Source: MPNP01 sp965221445 (lineage in GTDB: Bacteria; Pseudomonadota; Alphaproteobacteria; Rhodobacterales; Rhodobacteraceae). Taken from it: a stretch of DNA of 64,000 bases. The notes beneath the pieces were generated by a model. It did not search any database, was not told the origin of the DNA, and saw only the letters and a program-made list of their open reading frames with translations. Below are positions 63,242-64,000 of the stretch, piece by piece. Every line of letters begins with the position of its first letter. Position 1 is the stretch's first letter. A program made the position numbers and the translations under genes. The stretch is from NCBI GenBank assembly GCA_965221445.1, contig CBDCSF010000013.1, forward strand, positions 1,674,001-1,738,000, in the 5' to 3' direction.

Positions 63242-63319
63242 TTGGACACTCCAATAATACCATTTCAATTACACAAACAGATATAAATTTTAACCCTTGA
63301 GATTTCAACCAGCCGAGGG

Positions 63320-63640
63320 TTAAACGGTAAATTCTTTTTGTATCAGACCAGCCGTGTGGTTCAGTTTTCGTGAGTGGAAACATAATTGTTTCCCGGTATC
63401 AATTTCATGGGTCATAAGGGTCGGTAATCCGAACGCCCCTCGCCGTGCAGTAGCCCCAATCCCGGAGGCCAGTATGTTGCAAGCCGCATTAAGGTCCGCA
63501 TGATCCACATGGCCACAAACCATGCACTTGGACTCACGGCCACGACGATTACCCTTTGCCCGATGCCCGCAACAATAACACTCCTGACTAGTATAGGCCG
63601 GATTAACATAAACAACCTCAACTTGCCAGAAAACTACTTT
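63320..63640 (-). pseudogene. TnpB (IS200/IS605 OrfB) C-terminal fragment
   Basis: On the complement, one frame to the TAA at 63320 reads VNPAYTSQECYCCGHRAKGN, RRGRESKCMVCGHVDHADLN and AACNILASGIGATARRG. It shows the zinc ribbon (Cys-x-x-Cys twice) and the last RuvC Asp (DHADLN) of TnpB. Everything upstream of about 63640 is missing, and the dispersed repeat begins there. TnpB is the RNA-guided nuclease ancestor of Cas12. This fragment cannot be functional. Confidence 0.8.
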
Positions 63641-63641
63641 T

Positions 63642-63690
63642 GATTTTCGATTTAAAGCACAACCGTAACCGTCGAGGTAAAACAGAACTT
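63642..63690 (+). repeat. Structured dispersed repeat, copy E (partial)
   Basis: ATTTTCGATTTAAAGCACAA and CCGTCGAGGTAAAAC correspond to the first 45 bp of the repeat (CATTTTCGATTTAACGCACA ... TTCGAGGTA). The hairpin half is not recognisable. It touches the truncation point of the TnpB fragment. Confidence 0.55.
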
Positions 63691-64000
63691 CCGAATTTAT
63701 TTTACGTGACAGTGAATGACATGTTAACTCCTTGAAATTCGGTAACTCTTGTCGATGACTAGTCTTTCTAGGAGATCGTCAAGGCTCAAATCAAACAATT
63801 TTTCTTGTCTCGACATGTTTAACATTGAGCATTTCTGTTTTGGCCGGGACTGGGAGGGTTGATTTAGGAAATATGGCCTTTAATTTTTCACCAAATCTAC
63901 TAACTTAATAAACATGCTTTAGTCCTAAATTCAAGGATAAAATAGTTATTATGGATACATCCAAAGAAAAGCAGGAGCTTGATCTTTATTTAATTTCCCC
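63691..64000. other. Right-edge region with only doubtful frames
   Basis: A minus-strand 30-codon frame at 63724-63816 (MSRQEKLFDLSLDDLLERLV) could be the truncated start of a lost gene. A plus-strand ATG at 63951 (MDTSKEKQELDLYLISP) is open to the window end and might begin a real gene. Neither has a clear ribosome-binding site, and I cannot name them. Confidence 0.3.

Overview
The window looks like chromosome of a moderately low-GC alphaproteobacterium. The order rpoZ, spoT/rel, pdxJ, acpS, lepB, rnc, era, recO (63.2 kb down to 55.5 kb, minus strand), the alphaproteobacterial form of SerC and the TRAP and VC_2705-type transporters point that way. I cannot place it more finely. No tRNA or rRNA gene was recognised.

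Layout. 0-6.7 kb (minus): a pilus operon resembling pilL/N/O/P/Q/R of the IncI1 (R64) thin pilus, running off the left edge. 6.8-10.1 kb (plus): a TRAP transporter (DctP, DctQ, DctM). 10.7-17.6 kb (minus): a 2318-residue Calx-beta-rich autotransporter-like adhesin with a run of nine C in its first codons. 17.9-19.3 kb: an accessory patch of small genes and relics between copies of a structured dispersed repeat. 20.2-25 kb: a metallo-beta-lactamase-fold protein, an orphan DNA methyltransferase, a ThDP enzyme and a lytic transglycosylase. 25-29 kb (minus): a second pilus/secretion operon, DotM/TrbA-like, PilM-, PilU- and PilV-like. 29.2 kb: a miaA remnant. 29.6-35.1 kb (plus): a sugar ABC transporter operon ending in a tagatose/allulose 3-epimerase-type isomerase. 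35.4-38.3 kb: a graveyard of broken insertion sequences, tyrosine recombinases, a broken toxin-antitoxin pair and one lone CRISPR-like repeat. 39.2-41.4 kb: a PLP enzyme and an APH-fold kinase. 42.3-46.8 kb: a two-part sodium/solute symporter, a YggT-like protein and an Atm1-type ABC exporter. 46.8-51.7 kb: argE and a complete serine pathway (serA-serC divergent from serB). 51.8-53.5 kb: umuDC. 53.7-55.3 kb: a second accessory patch with toxin-antitoxin genes and the same repeat and small-gene family as at 18 kb. 55.5-63.2 kb: the housekeeping block. 63.3-64 kb: a TnpB remnant and another partial repeat.

How it fits together. The two pilus loci together make most of an I-type conjugative pilus plus one coupling-complex protein (DotM) of a type IVB secretion system. 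This suggests a dispersed or domesticated conjugation/secretion machine. The major pilin and most Dot/Icm proteins are not in the window. The other striking features are the possible phase-variation tract in the giant adhesin gene and the roughly 100-bp repeat, whose predicted stems appear to be kept by compensatory changes and which flanks small accessory genes at 18, 54-55 and 63.6 kb.
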